In this document: one piece after another, positions 24,747 to 33,113 of the stretch | Layout: the number at the start of each line of letters is the position of its first letter | Position numbering within the stretch: the stretch's first letter is position 1 | Origin: Shimia sp040225985 | GTDB lineage: Bacteria; Pseudomonadota; Alphaproteobacteria; Rhodobacterales; Rhodobacteraceae | Assembly: GCF_040225985.1 (NCBI RefSeq) | Contig: NZ_JBBPEU010000004.1 | Location: forward strand, 186,001 to 250,000 | Length of the DNA: 64,000 nt | Direction of reading: 5' to 3' | Position numbers and translations under genes: made by a program | The notes under the pieces: model-generated | Told to the model about the DNA's origin: nothing | Seen by the model: the letters and a program-made list of their open reading frames with translations, nothing else | Database searches by the model: none

Positions 24747-26405
24747 ATGTCCGACAGATTCCGGCTGACAATGGCCCAGGCCAACCCGACAATGGGCGAC
24801 CTTGCAGGCAATGCGGCCAAAGCCCGCGCCGCGTGGGCGCAAGGCAAAGAGGCGGGGGCCGATCTCGTGGCGCTGCCGGAAATGTTCATCACTGGATACA
24901 ACGCCCAGGATCTGATCCTGAAACCCGCGTTCCAACGGGCAGCGATGGCCGAGATCGCCAAGCTGGCCGAAGACTGCGCTGATGGGCCTGCGCTGGCCAT
25001 TGGTGGACCGCTTGCCGAGGATGGCGCGCTCTACAACGCCTATTTCATCTGCCGCGATGGCAAGATCGTGCACCGCCAGCGCAAACACCACCTGCCGAAC
25101 TATACCGTGTTCGACGAAAAACGTCTGTTCGACCAGGGGCCGCTTGGCGGGCCTTACGACGTGCATGGTGTGCGCGTCGGGTCACCCATCTGCGAGGATG
25201 CATGGTTCGAAGACGTGGCCGAGACCATGGAAGAAAGCGGTGCAGAAATCCTCGTGGTGCCAAATGGTTCGCCCTATTACCGGGACAAGTTCGACCGTCG
25301 CATGAATCACATGGTTGCCCGCGTGATCGAAACAGGTCTGCCGCTGGTCTATCTGAACATGGTTGGCGGGCAGGACGATCAGGTGTTTGACGGCGGGTCT
25401 TTCGTGCTGAACCCCGGTGGAGAGCTGGCCGTGCAATTGCCGGTCTTTGACGAGATGACCGTGCATGTGGATTTTGAACGCACGCCCGAGGGCTGGCGCG
25501 CGCTGCCTGGGGACAAGGCGCTGTTGCCTGCGGGCGAAGAACAGGATTACCGCGTCTGTGTCGAGGCGCTGCGCGATTACATGTGCAAATCGGGGTTCCA
25601 GAAGGTGTTGCTGGGCCTGTCGGGTGGGATCGACTCGGCGCTGGTGGCCACGATTGCCGTCGACGCTCTTGGCGCCGAAAACGTGCGTTGCGTGATGTTG
25701 CCCTCGGAATATACCTCGCAGGGGTCGCTGGACGACGCCAAGGATATCGCTGAACGTCTGGGCTGCCGCTATGATTTCGTGCCGATCGCCGAGGGGCGTG
25801 CTGCGATCACCAATACGCTGGCCCCGCTGTTCGAAGGCACCGAACCCGGTCTGACCGAAGAAAACATCCAGTCCCGCCTGCGCGGGCTGTTGCTGATGGC
25901 GCTGTCCAACAAATTCGGCGAGATGCTTTTGACGACCGGCAACAAGTCCGAGGTCGCGGTGGGCTATGCCACGATCTATGGCGACATGGCCGGGGGGTAC
26001 AATCCGATCAAGGACATGTACAAAACGCGCGTATTCGAAACCTCGCGCTGGCGGAATTGTACAAAACGCGACTGGATGAAAGGTCCCGAGGGCGAGGTTA
26101 TCCCCGTGTCGATCATCGACAAACCCCCGTCCGCCGAACTGCGCCCTGACCAGAAAGACGAGGATTCGCTGCCGCCCTATGATGTGTTGGACGCGATCCT
26201 CACGAGGCTGGTGGACGAAGAAAAATCGGTGGCTGATTGTGTCGCCGACGGGTATGACCGCGCCACGGTGAAACGGGTCGAGCACCTGCTATATATAAGT
26301 GAATACAAGCGGTTCCAGTCCGCCCCCGGCGCGCGCCTGTCGAAAAAGGCCTTCTGGCTGGACCGGCGTTACCCGATCGTGAACCGGTTCCGCGACGAAA
26401 GCTGA
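24747..26405 (+). CDS. nadE: Glutamine-dependent NAD+ synthetase
   Basis: Converts deamido-NAD+ to NAD+ using glutamine and ATP. The N-terminal nitrilase-type glutaminase domain carries the triad Glu45 (LPEMF), Lys113 (RKHHLPNY) and Cys149 (GSPICEDAWF). The C-terminal synthetase domain has the P-loop LSGGIDSALV at 291-300. At 552 residues it is a full two-domain enzyme of the kind common in alphaproteobacteria. Adjacent ATGs at 24744 and 24747 are possible; 24747 leaves six bases after AGGAG and is preferred. Confidence 0.97.
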   Translation: MSDRFRLTMAQANPTMGDLAGNAAKARAAWAQGKEAGADLVALPEMFITGYNAQDLILKPAFQRAAMAEIAKLAEDCADGPALAIGGPLAEDGALYNAYFICRDGKIVHRQRKHHLPNYTVFDEKRLFDQGPLGGPYDVHGVRVGSPICEDAWFEDVAETMEESGAEILVVPNGSPYYRDKFDRRMNHMVARVIETGLPLVYLNMVGGQDDQVFDGGSFVLNPGGELAVQLPVFDEMTVHVDFERTPEGWRALPGDKALLPAGEEQDYRVCVEALRDYMCKSGFQKVLLGLSGGIDSALVATIAVDALGAENVRCVMLPSEYTSQGSLDDAKDIAERLGCRYDFVPIAEGRAAITNTLAPLFEGTEPGLTEENIQSRLRGLLLMALSNKFGEMLLTTGNKSEVAVGYATIYGDMAGGYNPIKDMYKTRVFETSRWRNCTKRDWMKGPEGEVIPVSIIDKPPSAELRPDQKDEDSLPPYDVLDAILTRLVDEEKSVADCVADGYDRATVKRVEHLLYISEYKRFQSAPGARLSKKAFWLDRRYPIVNRFRDES

Positions 26406-26433
26406 GGGGCGCGGCCGCGCCTTTGGCGCGGAT

Positions 26434-26479
26434 GGGGGCGCTGCCCCCAAACCCCCGAGGTATTTTGCCCAAGAAAAAG
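26434..26479 (+). repeat. Dispersed intergenic hairpin-plus-tail repeat, copy A
   Basis: GGGGGC, a three-base loop and GCCCCC are followed by a CCCCCGAGGTATTTT-type tail ending CCCAAGAAAAAG. A closely matching copy lies at 39899-39945 (minus) and a related one at 46076-46122. This copy lies between the convergent nadE and pfkB-family genes and may serve as a terminator. Confidence 0.75.
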
Positions 26480-26487
26480 CAAGGGGG

Positions 26488-27450
26488 TCAGTCGAAAGAC
26501 CCTGTAAGATGGGTGATCTGGCAGCCAGGTGTCAGCCGGTCGACATCTTCCGCACGACAGAGTTCCGTGGCTTCGGTCATCACGGCCGCAGCGGCGGCTG
26601 CCGTGCCGCGCTGCATGGCGTAGGGCAGGGGGGCATCTTGTGCCAGTGCCAGTGAAAACGCCCCGACAAAACTGTCGCCGGCGCCGACTTTGCTCTGCAC
26701 AGGTACCTTTGCCGGGGCGACGTGCAAGGTTGCCTCGGCGCTGGCCAGAACCGATCCTTCGGCCCCGCGCGCAATGATCACAAGATGCGCGGCATTGCGG
26801 CGGGCGAGGGCGCGGGCGAAAACGGCTGTGTCCGCACGGGTGGGCAGAGGTGCGCCGTTCAGGGTTTCGGCCTCGTGCTGGTCCATGCGCAGGATATGGG
26901 TGGTCACGCTCGGGTCATTGGCCAAGCGCACCAGCGGCGCGCCAGAGAGATCGGCCAGCAACTGGCCGCCGCTGCGGTCGACCGCTTCACATAGGTCAGC
27001 GAGAAAATCCTCGGGGATGCCCGGCGGCAGGCTGCCGCTGAGCACAACAATTCCGCCGGGGTGCAAAAGGTCCGAGACACGTGTCAGCATGGCGTCGGCT
27101 TCGTGCTGGGCCCAGTCGGGCCCGGGCAAGACAAACCGGTATTGCGCGCCGGTGCTCTGGTCGGTGACGGCAAGGCTCTGACGGGTTTCCCCCGGCCCCT
27201 TGAAGGTCAGGCACTGGATGCCTTCGTCCAGCAGCATGTCGAGCAGCCGGTCGCCCGTATGTCCGGCCAGAGCTACGAAACAACGGCTGTCGCCCCCGAG
27301 AATCCGGATTGCGCGGGACACGTTGATGCCGCCCCCGCCGGGATCGGTGCGCGGGCGTGCGCAGCGCAGTTTGGGGCCGGCGGACACAAAAGAAGCGGCG
27401 GTGGAGAAATCCACCGCCGGGTTCAGGGTAATCGTCAGGATATCGCGCAT
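26488..27450 (-). CDS. PfkB-family sugar-phosphate kinase (6-phosphofructokinase II / 1-phosphofructokinase type)
   Basis: A 320-residue ribokinase-fold kinase. The N-terminal LTITLNPAVDFST and PGGGGINVSRAIRILGG segments and the catalytic GAGDSFVGAF near residue 260 are typical of the fructose- and tagatose-phosphate kinase branch. The GPKLRC segment recalls E. coli Pfk-2. The start ATG at 27450 is favoured over upstream frame because the fold begins MRDILTITL. Exact substrate cannot be fixed. It is followed on the same strand by no partner and lies 14 bases after the metallohydrolase gene, so the two may share a transcript. Confidence 0.85.
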   Translation of the reverse strand: MRDILTITLNPAVDFSTAASFVSAGPKLRCARPRTDPGGGGINVSRAIRILGGDSRCFVALAGHTGDRLLDMLLDEGIQCLTFKGPGETRQSLAVTDQSTGAQYRFVLPGPDWAQHEADAMLTRVSDLLHPGGIVVLSGSLPPGIPEDFLADLCEAVDRSGGQLLADLSGAPLVRLANDPSVTTHILRMDQHEAETLNGAPLPTRADTAVFARALARRNAAHLVIIARGAEGSVLASAEATLHVAPAKVPVQSKVGAGDSFVGAFSLALAQDAPLPYAMQRGTAAAAAAVMTEATELCRAEDVDRLTPGCQITHLTGSFD

Positions 27451-27464
27451 TGCGCCTCGTTTTG

Positions 27465-28397
27465 TTACAGCATCAGTTGGTATGATGCCGGAACATAATG
27501 GTATCCGTCGCCTTTTGTCTCGACATATCCGACCGCCGGCCACGGCATGTGATAGCCGACAAAAGGCACCTTGTCGGCGGCCATCATGTCAAGCATCTTG
27601 CGGCGGGTCGCGGCGGCCGCGGCTTTGTCCATGTCGAACTTTACTTCCCAGTCGGGATAGGCCAGCGACCAGACATAGTGGTTCGCGAAATCGGCACAGA
27701 GGTGCAGCTGCTGGCCTTCGCTTTCGATGCGATAGGTCATGTGGCCCGGTGTATGTCCAAAGGCCCCCATGGCGGTGATGCCGGACGCGACCGAGGCGCC
27801 GTCGTCGATCATGTCGAACCGTTCGGCATTGGGGCGGATCTTGGCCTCGAACGCCTTGTTGCCGTCGGTCTTGCTCCAGGCGTCGAATTCGACCGCGCCC
27901 GTGACATGGCGCGCATTGGCAAAGGTCACGCCGTTTTCACCGGCAACCCCGCCGATGTGGTCGCCATGCATGTGGGTGATCACGACGGTATCAATCTGGT
28001 CGGCGCTATAGCCCGCTGCCTCGAGCGCGGCGGTGATGCCCTCGGGGTTGAGGCCGGTGTCGAACAGGACGAGTTCCGAACCGGTGTTTACGACCGTGGG
28101 CGTGAAGAAGAACTGCGCCTTGTCGGTCGGGATGTTGGCCGAGGCCGATGCGCTGGCGAACGCTTCCTCGGACACGTTCATGCCGAAGATGTTCTGCGGG
28201 CCTTCCACGGTGCGGGTGCCGACCAAGAGTGTGGTAACCTCGAACGCGCCGAGTTTCATCCGGTTGAAGCGGGTCGCGCCGACCCCCATCATCTCGGCTC
28301 CGGCGCGGGCGGGCGCGGCTAGCAACGAAGCCAGCGGAAGGGCGGCGGCCCCCATCAGGATGGATCGGCGGTTCAGGCGCGGCGAAGAAATGGACAT
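27465..28397 (-). CDS. Tat-exported metallo-beta-lactamase-fold hydrolase
   Basis: A 310-residue periplasmic hydrolase. The N-terminus carries a twin-arginine signal (RLNRRSILMG then a hydrophobic stretch ending APARA near residue 32). The metal motif HMHGDH is at 142-147, with further ligands expected in GHTPGH and the CADFANH segment. The family includes lactonases, phosphodiesterases and other hydrolases, and the sequence does not decide among them. Tat export suggests folding with metal in the cytoplasm. Confidence 0.85.
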   Translation of the reverse strand: MSISSPRLNRRSILMGAAALPLASLLAAPARAGAEMMGVGATRFNRMKLGAFEVTTLLVGTRTVEGPQNIFGMNVSEEAFASASASANIPTDKAQFFFTPTVVNTGSELVLFDTGLNPEGITAALEAAGYSADQIDTVVITHMHGDHIGGVAGENGVTFANARHVTGAVEFDAWSKTDGNKAFEAKIRPNAERFDMIDDGASVASGITAMGAFGHTPGHMTYRIESEGQQLHLCADFANHYVWSLAYPDWEVKFDMDKAAAAATRRKMLDMMAADKVPFVGYHMPWPAVGYVETKGDGYHYVPASYQLML

Positions 28398-28610
28398 GTG
28401 TATTGCTCCCTGTTTGTGGTGCCACCTACGGTAGGGGGCGCGCGGGCTTCGCACACAGAGATCGCGCAAACGTGAAGGTTTCGGGGGAAATGCTACAGGT
28501 TTTCTTCCCAGAGGTGATGTGAGTGACCGTGCCAAGGGTACCTTTCAAAGTTCCTTTGCTGGACAAACGCAGCCACTTGTGGAAAGGGAAGCCGCAACAG
28601 GAGAACACCC

Positions 28611-29936
28611 ATGACCACCACCCGTTTCGCGCCCTCTCCCACGGGCTATATCCATGTTGGCAACCTGCGCACCGCGCTGATGAACTATCTCATCGCGCGC
28701 AAGGCGGGGGGCACTTTCATCTTGCGGATTGACGACACCGACCCCGAGCGGTCGAAACAGGAATACGTGGATGCGATCCAGCAGGATCTGGAATGGCTGG
28801 GCATTACATGGGACCGGATGGAGCGCCAGTCCGACCGTCTGGACCGTTACGAGGACGCGGCACAGAAGCTGCGCGACATGGGCAGGTTCTATGAATGTTT
28901 CGAGACCCCGACCGAACTGGACCTCAAGCGCAAGAAACAGCTGAACATGGGCAAGCCGCCGGTCTATGACCGCACCATGTACCGCCTGTCGGCCGAGGAA
29001 AAGGACGCCTTGCGCGCCGAGCGTGGCAATGGGCATTGGCGTTTCCTTCTGGATCAGGAGCGGATCGAGTGGACCGACGGCATCCTCGGAGATCTGTCGA
29101 TTGATGCGGCCTCGGTCTCGGACCCGGTGCTGATCCGGGGCGACGGTCAGATGCTTTATACGCTTGCCTCGGTGGTGGATGACACGGATATGGGCGTGAC
29201 CCATGTGGTGCGCGGGTCGGATCACGTGACCAACACGGCCACGCAAATCCAGATCATCGAGGCGCTGGGCGGGACCGTGCCGTCCTTTGCCCACCATTCC
29301 CTTTTGACCGGCCCGCAGGGCGAGGCATTGTCGAAACGCCTTGGCACCCTGTCGCTGCGTGACCTGCGCGAGTCCGGCGTCGAGCCGATGGCGCTTTTGT
29401 CGCTGATGGCGCGTCTCGGGTCGTCTGACCCGGTCGAGCTGCGATCGTCGATGGAAGCGCTGGCAGAGGGGTTCGATCTGACGCATTTCGGATCCGCGCC
29501 GACCAAGTTCGACGAACAGGATCTTTACCCGCTGACCGGGCGTGTGCTGCATGACCTGCCGCTCTCGGAGGTGGCCGGAGATGTGGCCGCTGCGGGCGTG
29601 CCGGATGCACTGGCCCAGCAGTTCTGGGACGTGACCCGCGAGAACATCACCACCCGCAAGGACCTGGCGGCATGGTGGAAACTGTTCTCGGAAGGGGCCG
29701 AGCCGGTCATTGACGAGGAAGACAGGGAATTTGTCGCCGAAGCGATGGCGCTGTTGCCCGAGGGGCCGTTTGACGGTGACACCTGGGGCAGCTGGACCAA
29801 GGCCGTGAAAGAAGCGACGGGCCGCAAGGGGCGTGGGCTGTTCATGCCGCTGCGCAAGGCGCTGACCGGACAGAGCCACGGCCCGGACATGTCGGCGGTG
29901 ATGCCGTTGTTGCAGGTGGTCAAGGCGCGGGGCTAA
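28611..29936 (+). CDS. gltX: Glutamyl-tRNA synthetase
   Basis: A 441-residue class I synthetase that charges tRNA with glutamate. The HIGH motif reads HVGN (15-18) after FAPSPTGY, and the KMSKS equivalent reads ALSKR (239-243). The C-terminal anticodon-binding part is short, and no Cys-rich zinc cluster is seen. Alphaproteobacteria often have two GluRS paralogs and lack GlnRS, so this copy might serve tRNA-Gln as well; that cannot be decided here. AGGAG lies about nine bases before the start. Confidence 0.96.
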   Translation: MTTTRFAPSPTGYIHVGNLRTALMNYLIARKAGGTFILRIDDTDPERSKQEYVDAIQQDLEWLGITWDRMERQSDRLDRYEDAAQKLRDMGRFYECFETPTELDLKRKKQLNMGKPPVYDRTMYRLSAEEKDALRAERGNGHWRFLLDQERIEWTDGILGDLSIDAASVSDPVLIRGDGQMLYTLASVVDDTDMGVTHVVRGSDHVTNTATQIQIIEALGGTVPSFAHHSLLTGPQGEALSKRLGTLSLRDLRESGVEPMALLSLMARLGSSDPVELRSSMEALAEGFDLTHFGSAPTKFDEQDLYPLTGRVLHDLPLSEVAGDVAAAGVPDALAQQFWDVTRENITTRKDLAAWWKLFSEGAEPVIDEEDREFVAEAMALLPEGPFDGDTWGSWTKAVKEATGRKGRGLFMPLRKALTGQSHGPDMSAVMPLLQVVKARG

Positions 29937-29978
29937 GGCCGGTGCAATGAAAATGTGCGCCTGCGGCGCGCAGGTTGA

Positions 29979-29999
29979 GCCGGCCCTTGACGGGCCGGC
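29979..29999 (+). terminator. GC-rich hairpin after gltX
   Basis: GCCGGCCC and GGGCCGGC form an 8-base stem with a five-base loop about 40 bases past the gltX stop. Only a weak T-rich tail follows, so its role as a terminator is uncertain. Confidence 0.45.
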
Positions 30000-30054
30000 G
30001 GCTCTGTCTCCGGCGGGCGTGTTTTCGCAAAGGTGAAGAACGGGCTTTGGCGCG

Positions 30055-30621
30055 TCATGCCCGGTGCAGCGTGACCTTGAGAGCCGCCAGGTGGTCGTCG
30101 ACCATTTGTGTTTCATCTGCGCTCAGGGACTGGTGGCGCGGATAGACTGGGGCGGCGCGGTCATCCAGAACAGGGGCGGTCCATCCGGCGGTGGTGTTGA
30201 AGAAATGGGCCACGCCCGCCTCGCCGAATTCCCGCAGATAGCCTTGGGCGACCACGTCGATATAGCTCAGAAGCACCGGATGCTCGACCGTCGGGGCGCC
30301 GTGTTTGCCATGGGGCACGGTGTAGACCGAGATGTTGACCGGATCGGGTTTCGGATGGGTCACGGCGTGGCACACCCGTTCACGATCATAGGCGTGTTCA
30401 CGCCCGTCCAACGCGGCCCAGTCGTCTCCGGGGACATGCGCGATCAGCCCGTCAATCGCGGCGCTGTTGTCCGGCACGACTGTCAGATAGGCGACCGGGC
30501 GCAGGTCGGTATGCCGCCAGACCCGCCGCCAGCCACGCAAGCGGGCCGGGTGAATGTCGGTGTAATCGTGGGTGTTGCGGTTGACGAGGCTGCCATAGCC
30601 AAAGAAATAAGGGGTACTCAT
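30055..30621 (-). CDS. Gamma-glutamylcyclotransferase-fold protein
   Basis: A 188-residue protein with the family's N-terminal YFFGYGSL motif and a candidate catalytic Glu in LDGREHAYDRE (about residue 80). Family members release 5-oxoproline from gamma-glutamyl compounds such as glutathione. The ATG at 30621 is chosen because MSTPYFFGYGSL fits the usual start; no strong ribosome-binding site is seen. It diverges from the Rrf2 regulator across about 95 bases, which makes shared control possible. Confidence 0.85.
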   Translation of the reverse strand: MSTPYFFGYGSLVNRNTHDYTDIHPARLRGWRRVWRHTDLRPVAYLTVVPDNSAAIDGLIAHVPGDDWAALDGREHAYDRERVCHAVTHPKPDPVNISVYTVPHGKHGAPTVEHPVLLSYIDVVAQGYLREFGEAGVAHFFNTTAGWTAPVLDDRAAPVYPRHQSLSADETQMVDDHLAALKVTLHRA

Positions 30622-30715
30622 GCGTTCAGGGATCAAATCTGTTGATCCATGTCAATTCCCGTTGCACCTTAAATGCGCATAATGCGTAAACCTTTGAAAT
30701 GGATGGACCGCCAGC

Positions 30716-31162
30716 GTGCGCATTACAAAAAGAACAAATATCGCGATCCGTGTGCTCATGTATTGTGCCGCGCATCAGGACAGGCTTGTGACCAAGGCCG
30801 AGATCGCCGAGGTCTGCAAGGCGTCGGAAAACCATCTGGCGCAGGTGATCAACCAGTTGGGCCAGATGGGCGTGATCCATACTCAGCGCGGTCGCAACGG
30901 GGGGTTGGAACTGGCCCGCTCGACCAAGGAAATCGAGATCGGACCGATCTTCCGCGAGATGGAATCACCGGTGCCTCTGGCCGAATGTTTCGCCGATGCC
31001 GACAGTTCCTGTCCGCTGGTGTCGGCCTGTCGTCTGCGCCTTGCGCTTCAGGACGCGGCCGAGGCATTTTACGACCGTCTTGACGGGGTGACGCTGGACG
31101 GGCTGGTCTGCAACAACACCGCTTTGCTGAGCATCCTTGCGCCGGAACCCTGCCATAGCTGA
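30716..31162 (+). CDS. Rrf2-family Fe-S transcription regulator (RirA/NsrR-like)
   Basis: A 148-residue winged-helix regulator beginning at GTG (MRITKRTNIAIRVLMYCA), where the family consensus starts. Three Cys in AECFADADSSCPLVSACRL have spacing x7 and x5, as in the iron regulator RirA, and would bind an iron-sulfur cluster. The following helix (RLALQDAAEAF) also resembles NsrR, the nitric-oxide sensor, so the signal is uncertain. Two extra Cys occur near the C-terminus. The upstream gap holds a direct repeat AATGCG-CAT-AATGCG, a possible autoregulatory site. Confidence 0.85.
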   Translation: MRITKRTNIAIRVLMYCAAHQDRLVTKAEIAEVCKASENHLAQVINQLGQMGVIHTQRGRNGGLELARSTKEIEIGPIFREMESPVPLAECFADADSSCPLVSACRLRLALQDAAEAFYDRLDGVTLDGLVCNNTALLSILAPEPCHS

Positions 31163-31212
31163 TTGAAATCCCTAAATCTTTCATAAGGGTGACATGGCGA
31201 GAGCTTTGGGGC

Positions 31213-31241
31213 TTGTCAGCCGGATTCCTGCACACTACCGT
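31213..31241 (+). promoter_or_regulatory. Predicted promoter of the glycine riboswitch-gcv transcript
   Basis: TTGTCA (31213-31218), a 17-base spacer and TACCGT (31236-31241) lie just upstream of the first aptamer. The -35 box is good and the -10 box weak. Confidence 0.4.
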
Positions 31242-31250
31242 ATGCAGCAA

Positions 31251-31429
31251 GTGAGTCGGGAGAACCGGATTGTCCGGTGCCGAAGGAGCAACCGCCCCGG
31301 AAACTCTCAGGCCGACAGGACCGACTCGCCGTCAAAATGAACTCTGGAGAGTGGTGCGAACGCACCCGCCGAAGGGATAACGATCTCAGGCCAAAGGACA
31401 GAGGGGGCATCGCCCGCACGGGGCTTTTT
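31251..31429 (+). ncRNA. Tandem glycine riboswitch with terminator platform
   Basis: Two glycine aptamers lie in tandem upstream of gcvT. The first spans about 31251-31327 (GGGAGAAC, GCCGAAGGAGCAA, CTCAGGC and AGGACC segments). The second spans about 31341-31405 (CTCTGGAGAG, GCCGAAGGGATAA, CTCAGGCCAAAGGACAGAG). The platform follows: GCCC (31412-31415) can pair with GGGC (31421-31424) before TTTTT to form a short terminator, or with the upstream GGGGGC (31403-31408) to block it. This suits a glycine-on switch for glycine cleavage genes, as known for this RNA class. Confidence 0.93.
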
Positions 31430-31496
31430 CGTGCGAAAGGTTGATGCCGGATGTTTTCCAGAACATGGACTGCTCCGGGAAGGAAGGAGTAACACC

Positions 31497-32621
31497 ATGG
31501 GAGAGCTGCATCGCACGCCCCTCTATGATTTGCACGTGGCGCTGGGGGCCAAGATGGTGCCCTTTGCCGGATACGAGATGCCCGTGCAGTACAAGTTGGG
31601 CGTGATGAAAGAACATCTGCACACCCGCGCGGCGGCGGGATTGTTCGATGTCAGCCACATGGGGCAGGTGATTCTGCGCGGTGACAGTTATGCAGCCGTG
31701 GCTGCGGCCTTCGAGACGCTGGTGCCCATGGATGTTCTGGGCCTTGGTGTGGGCCGCCAGCGCTATGGGCTATTCACGAATACCAACGGCGGGATCGACG
31801 ATGACCTGATGTTCGCCAATCGCGGCGATCATCTGTTCGTGGTGGTGAACGCGGCCTGCAAGGAGGCCGATATCGCCCGCATGAAGGCGGCGCTTGAGCC
31901 GGATATATCGGTCGAGGTCATCACGGACCGCGCTCTTGTCGCGCTTCAGGGCCCGGTGGCCGAGGTCGCGCTGGCCCGGCTGGCCCCGGCGGTGGCAGAG
32001 ATGCGGTTCATGGATGTGGCCGCGGTCGACCTGATGGGCGTCGAGGCATGGGTGTCGCGGTCGGGATATACCGGCGAAGACGGTTATGAAATCTCGATCC
32101 CCGCCGCACAGGCCGACACACTGTGCCGGGCGCTGCTGGACATGGACGAGGTCGAAGCCATCGGCCTTGGCGCGCGTGACAGCCTGCGCCTCGAGGCGGG
32201 GCTTTGCCTCTATGGCAATGACATTGACGCCATTACCTCGCCCGTCGAGGCGGGGCTGACCTGGGCGCTGCAAAAGGTGCGCCGTGCAGGCGGTGACCGC
32301 GCAGGCGGATTTCCCGGTGCCGAACGGATCCTTGGCGACCTTGCAGAAGGCGTCGCCCGCAAGCGGGTCGGACTGGTGCCCGAAGGCCGCGCCCCGATGC
32401 GCGCCGGTACCGAGATTTACGCGGGCGCAGAAGACGAAACCCCCATCGGCGCGGTGACTTCGGGCGGGTTTGGCCCGAGTTTCGAGGGACCGGTGGCCAT
32501 GGGGTATGTCGGTGCGGCCTATGCCACCGACGGCACAGAGCTTTTTGGCGAGGTAAGGGGCAAACGCCTGCCCCTCAAGGTGGCGAAACTGCCGCTTGTG
32601 CCCGCAAACTTCAAACGTTGA
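31497..32621 (+). CDS. gcvT: Glycine cleavage system T protein (aminomethyltransferase)
   Basis: Transfers the methylene group from the aminomethyl-lipoyl H protein to tetrahydrofolate and releases ammonia. The 374-residue protein has the typical LYDLHVALGAKMVPFAGYEMPVQY beginning and the GLFDVSHMGQ, SRSGYTGEDGYE and GLGARDSLRLEAG segments of the folate-binding domain. AAGGAAGGAG precedes the ATG by about seven bases. It is the first gene of gcvT-gcvH-gcvP and lies directly behind the glycine riboswitch. Confidence 0.97.
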   Translation: MGELHRTPLYDLHVALGAKMVPFAGYEMPVQYKLGVMKEHLHTRAAAGLFDVSHMGQVILRGDSYAAVAAAFETLVPMDVLGLGVGRQRYGLFTNTNGGIDDDLMFANRGDHLFVVVNAACKEADIARMKAALEPDISVEVITDRALVALQGPVAEVALARLAPAVAEMRFMDVAAVDLMGVEAWVSRSGYTGEDGYEISIPAAQADTLCRALLDMDEVEAIGLGARDSLRLEAGLCLYGNDIDAITSPVEAGLTWALQKVRRAGGDRAGGFPGAERILGDLAEGVARKRVGLVPEGRAPMRAGTEIYAGAEDETPIGAVTSGGFGPSFEGPVAMGYVGAAYATDGTELFGEVRGKRLPLKVAKLPLVPANFKR

Positions 32622-32643
32622 TACCATCAGGGAGACCCCAGAC

Positions 32644-33003
32644 ATGAAATTCACCGAAGAACACGAATGGTTGCGCATCGAGGACGATATCGTCGTGGTG
32701 GGCATCACGGCGCACGCCTCCGAACAGCTGGGCGATGTGGTCTTTGTAGAACTGCCCGAAGCAGGCAGCGAAGTCACCAAGGATGACGAGGTTTGCGTGA
32801 TCGAGTCGGTCAAGGCGGCGTCGGATATTCTTGCCCCGCTGGACGGCGAGATCGTCGAGGTGAACGAGGCGCTGGTGGACGAGCCGGGCAAGGTCAATGA
32901 CGATCCCATGGGCGATGCGTGGTTCTTCAAGATGAAGCCGGCCGATCTGTCCCAGATGGACGATTACATGGACGAAGCGGCCTATAACGCCTTTATCGGC
33001 TGA
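32644..33003 (+). CDS. gcvH: Glycine cleavage system H protein
   Basis: A 119-residue lipoyl carrier that shuttles the aminomethyl group between the P, T and L proteins. The lipoylated Lys is Lys57 in ESVKAAS, and the opening FTEEHEWLR is standard. GGGAG lies nine bases before the ATG. It is 22 bases from gcvT and in the same transcript. Confidence 0.98.
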   Translation: MKFTEEHEWLRIEDDIVVVGITAHASEQLGDVVFVELPEAGSEVTKDDEVCVIESVKAASDILAPLDGEIVEVNEALVDEPGKVNDDPMGDAWFFKMKPADLSQMDDYMDEAAYNAFIG

Positions 33004-33113
33004 CGCCGCGCGGGGCCGCCAGCGCGTCCCCGCATTTTGAGAGTTTGGGCAAACAAGAAGCCCGGATGGCGCGTGAGTCAGAGCGCGCCACAGGACATGT
33101 GTTGGAGGATGCC

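Noticed and set aside
26005..26075. Two TGTACAAAACGCG-like words close together inside nadE
   Set aside because: They resemble the TTGTACAA arms elsewhere, but they fall in conserved synthetase coding sequence (YKTR and CTKR residues) and are not arranged as a dyad.
28545..30116. A 523-codon open frame antisense to gltX
   Set aside because: It has no start signal and no motif, and covers the gltX coding region with all synthetase motifs.
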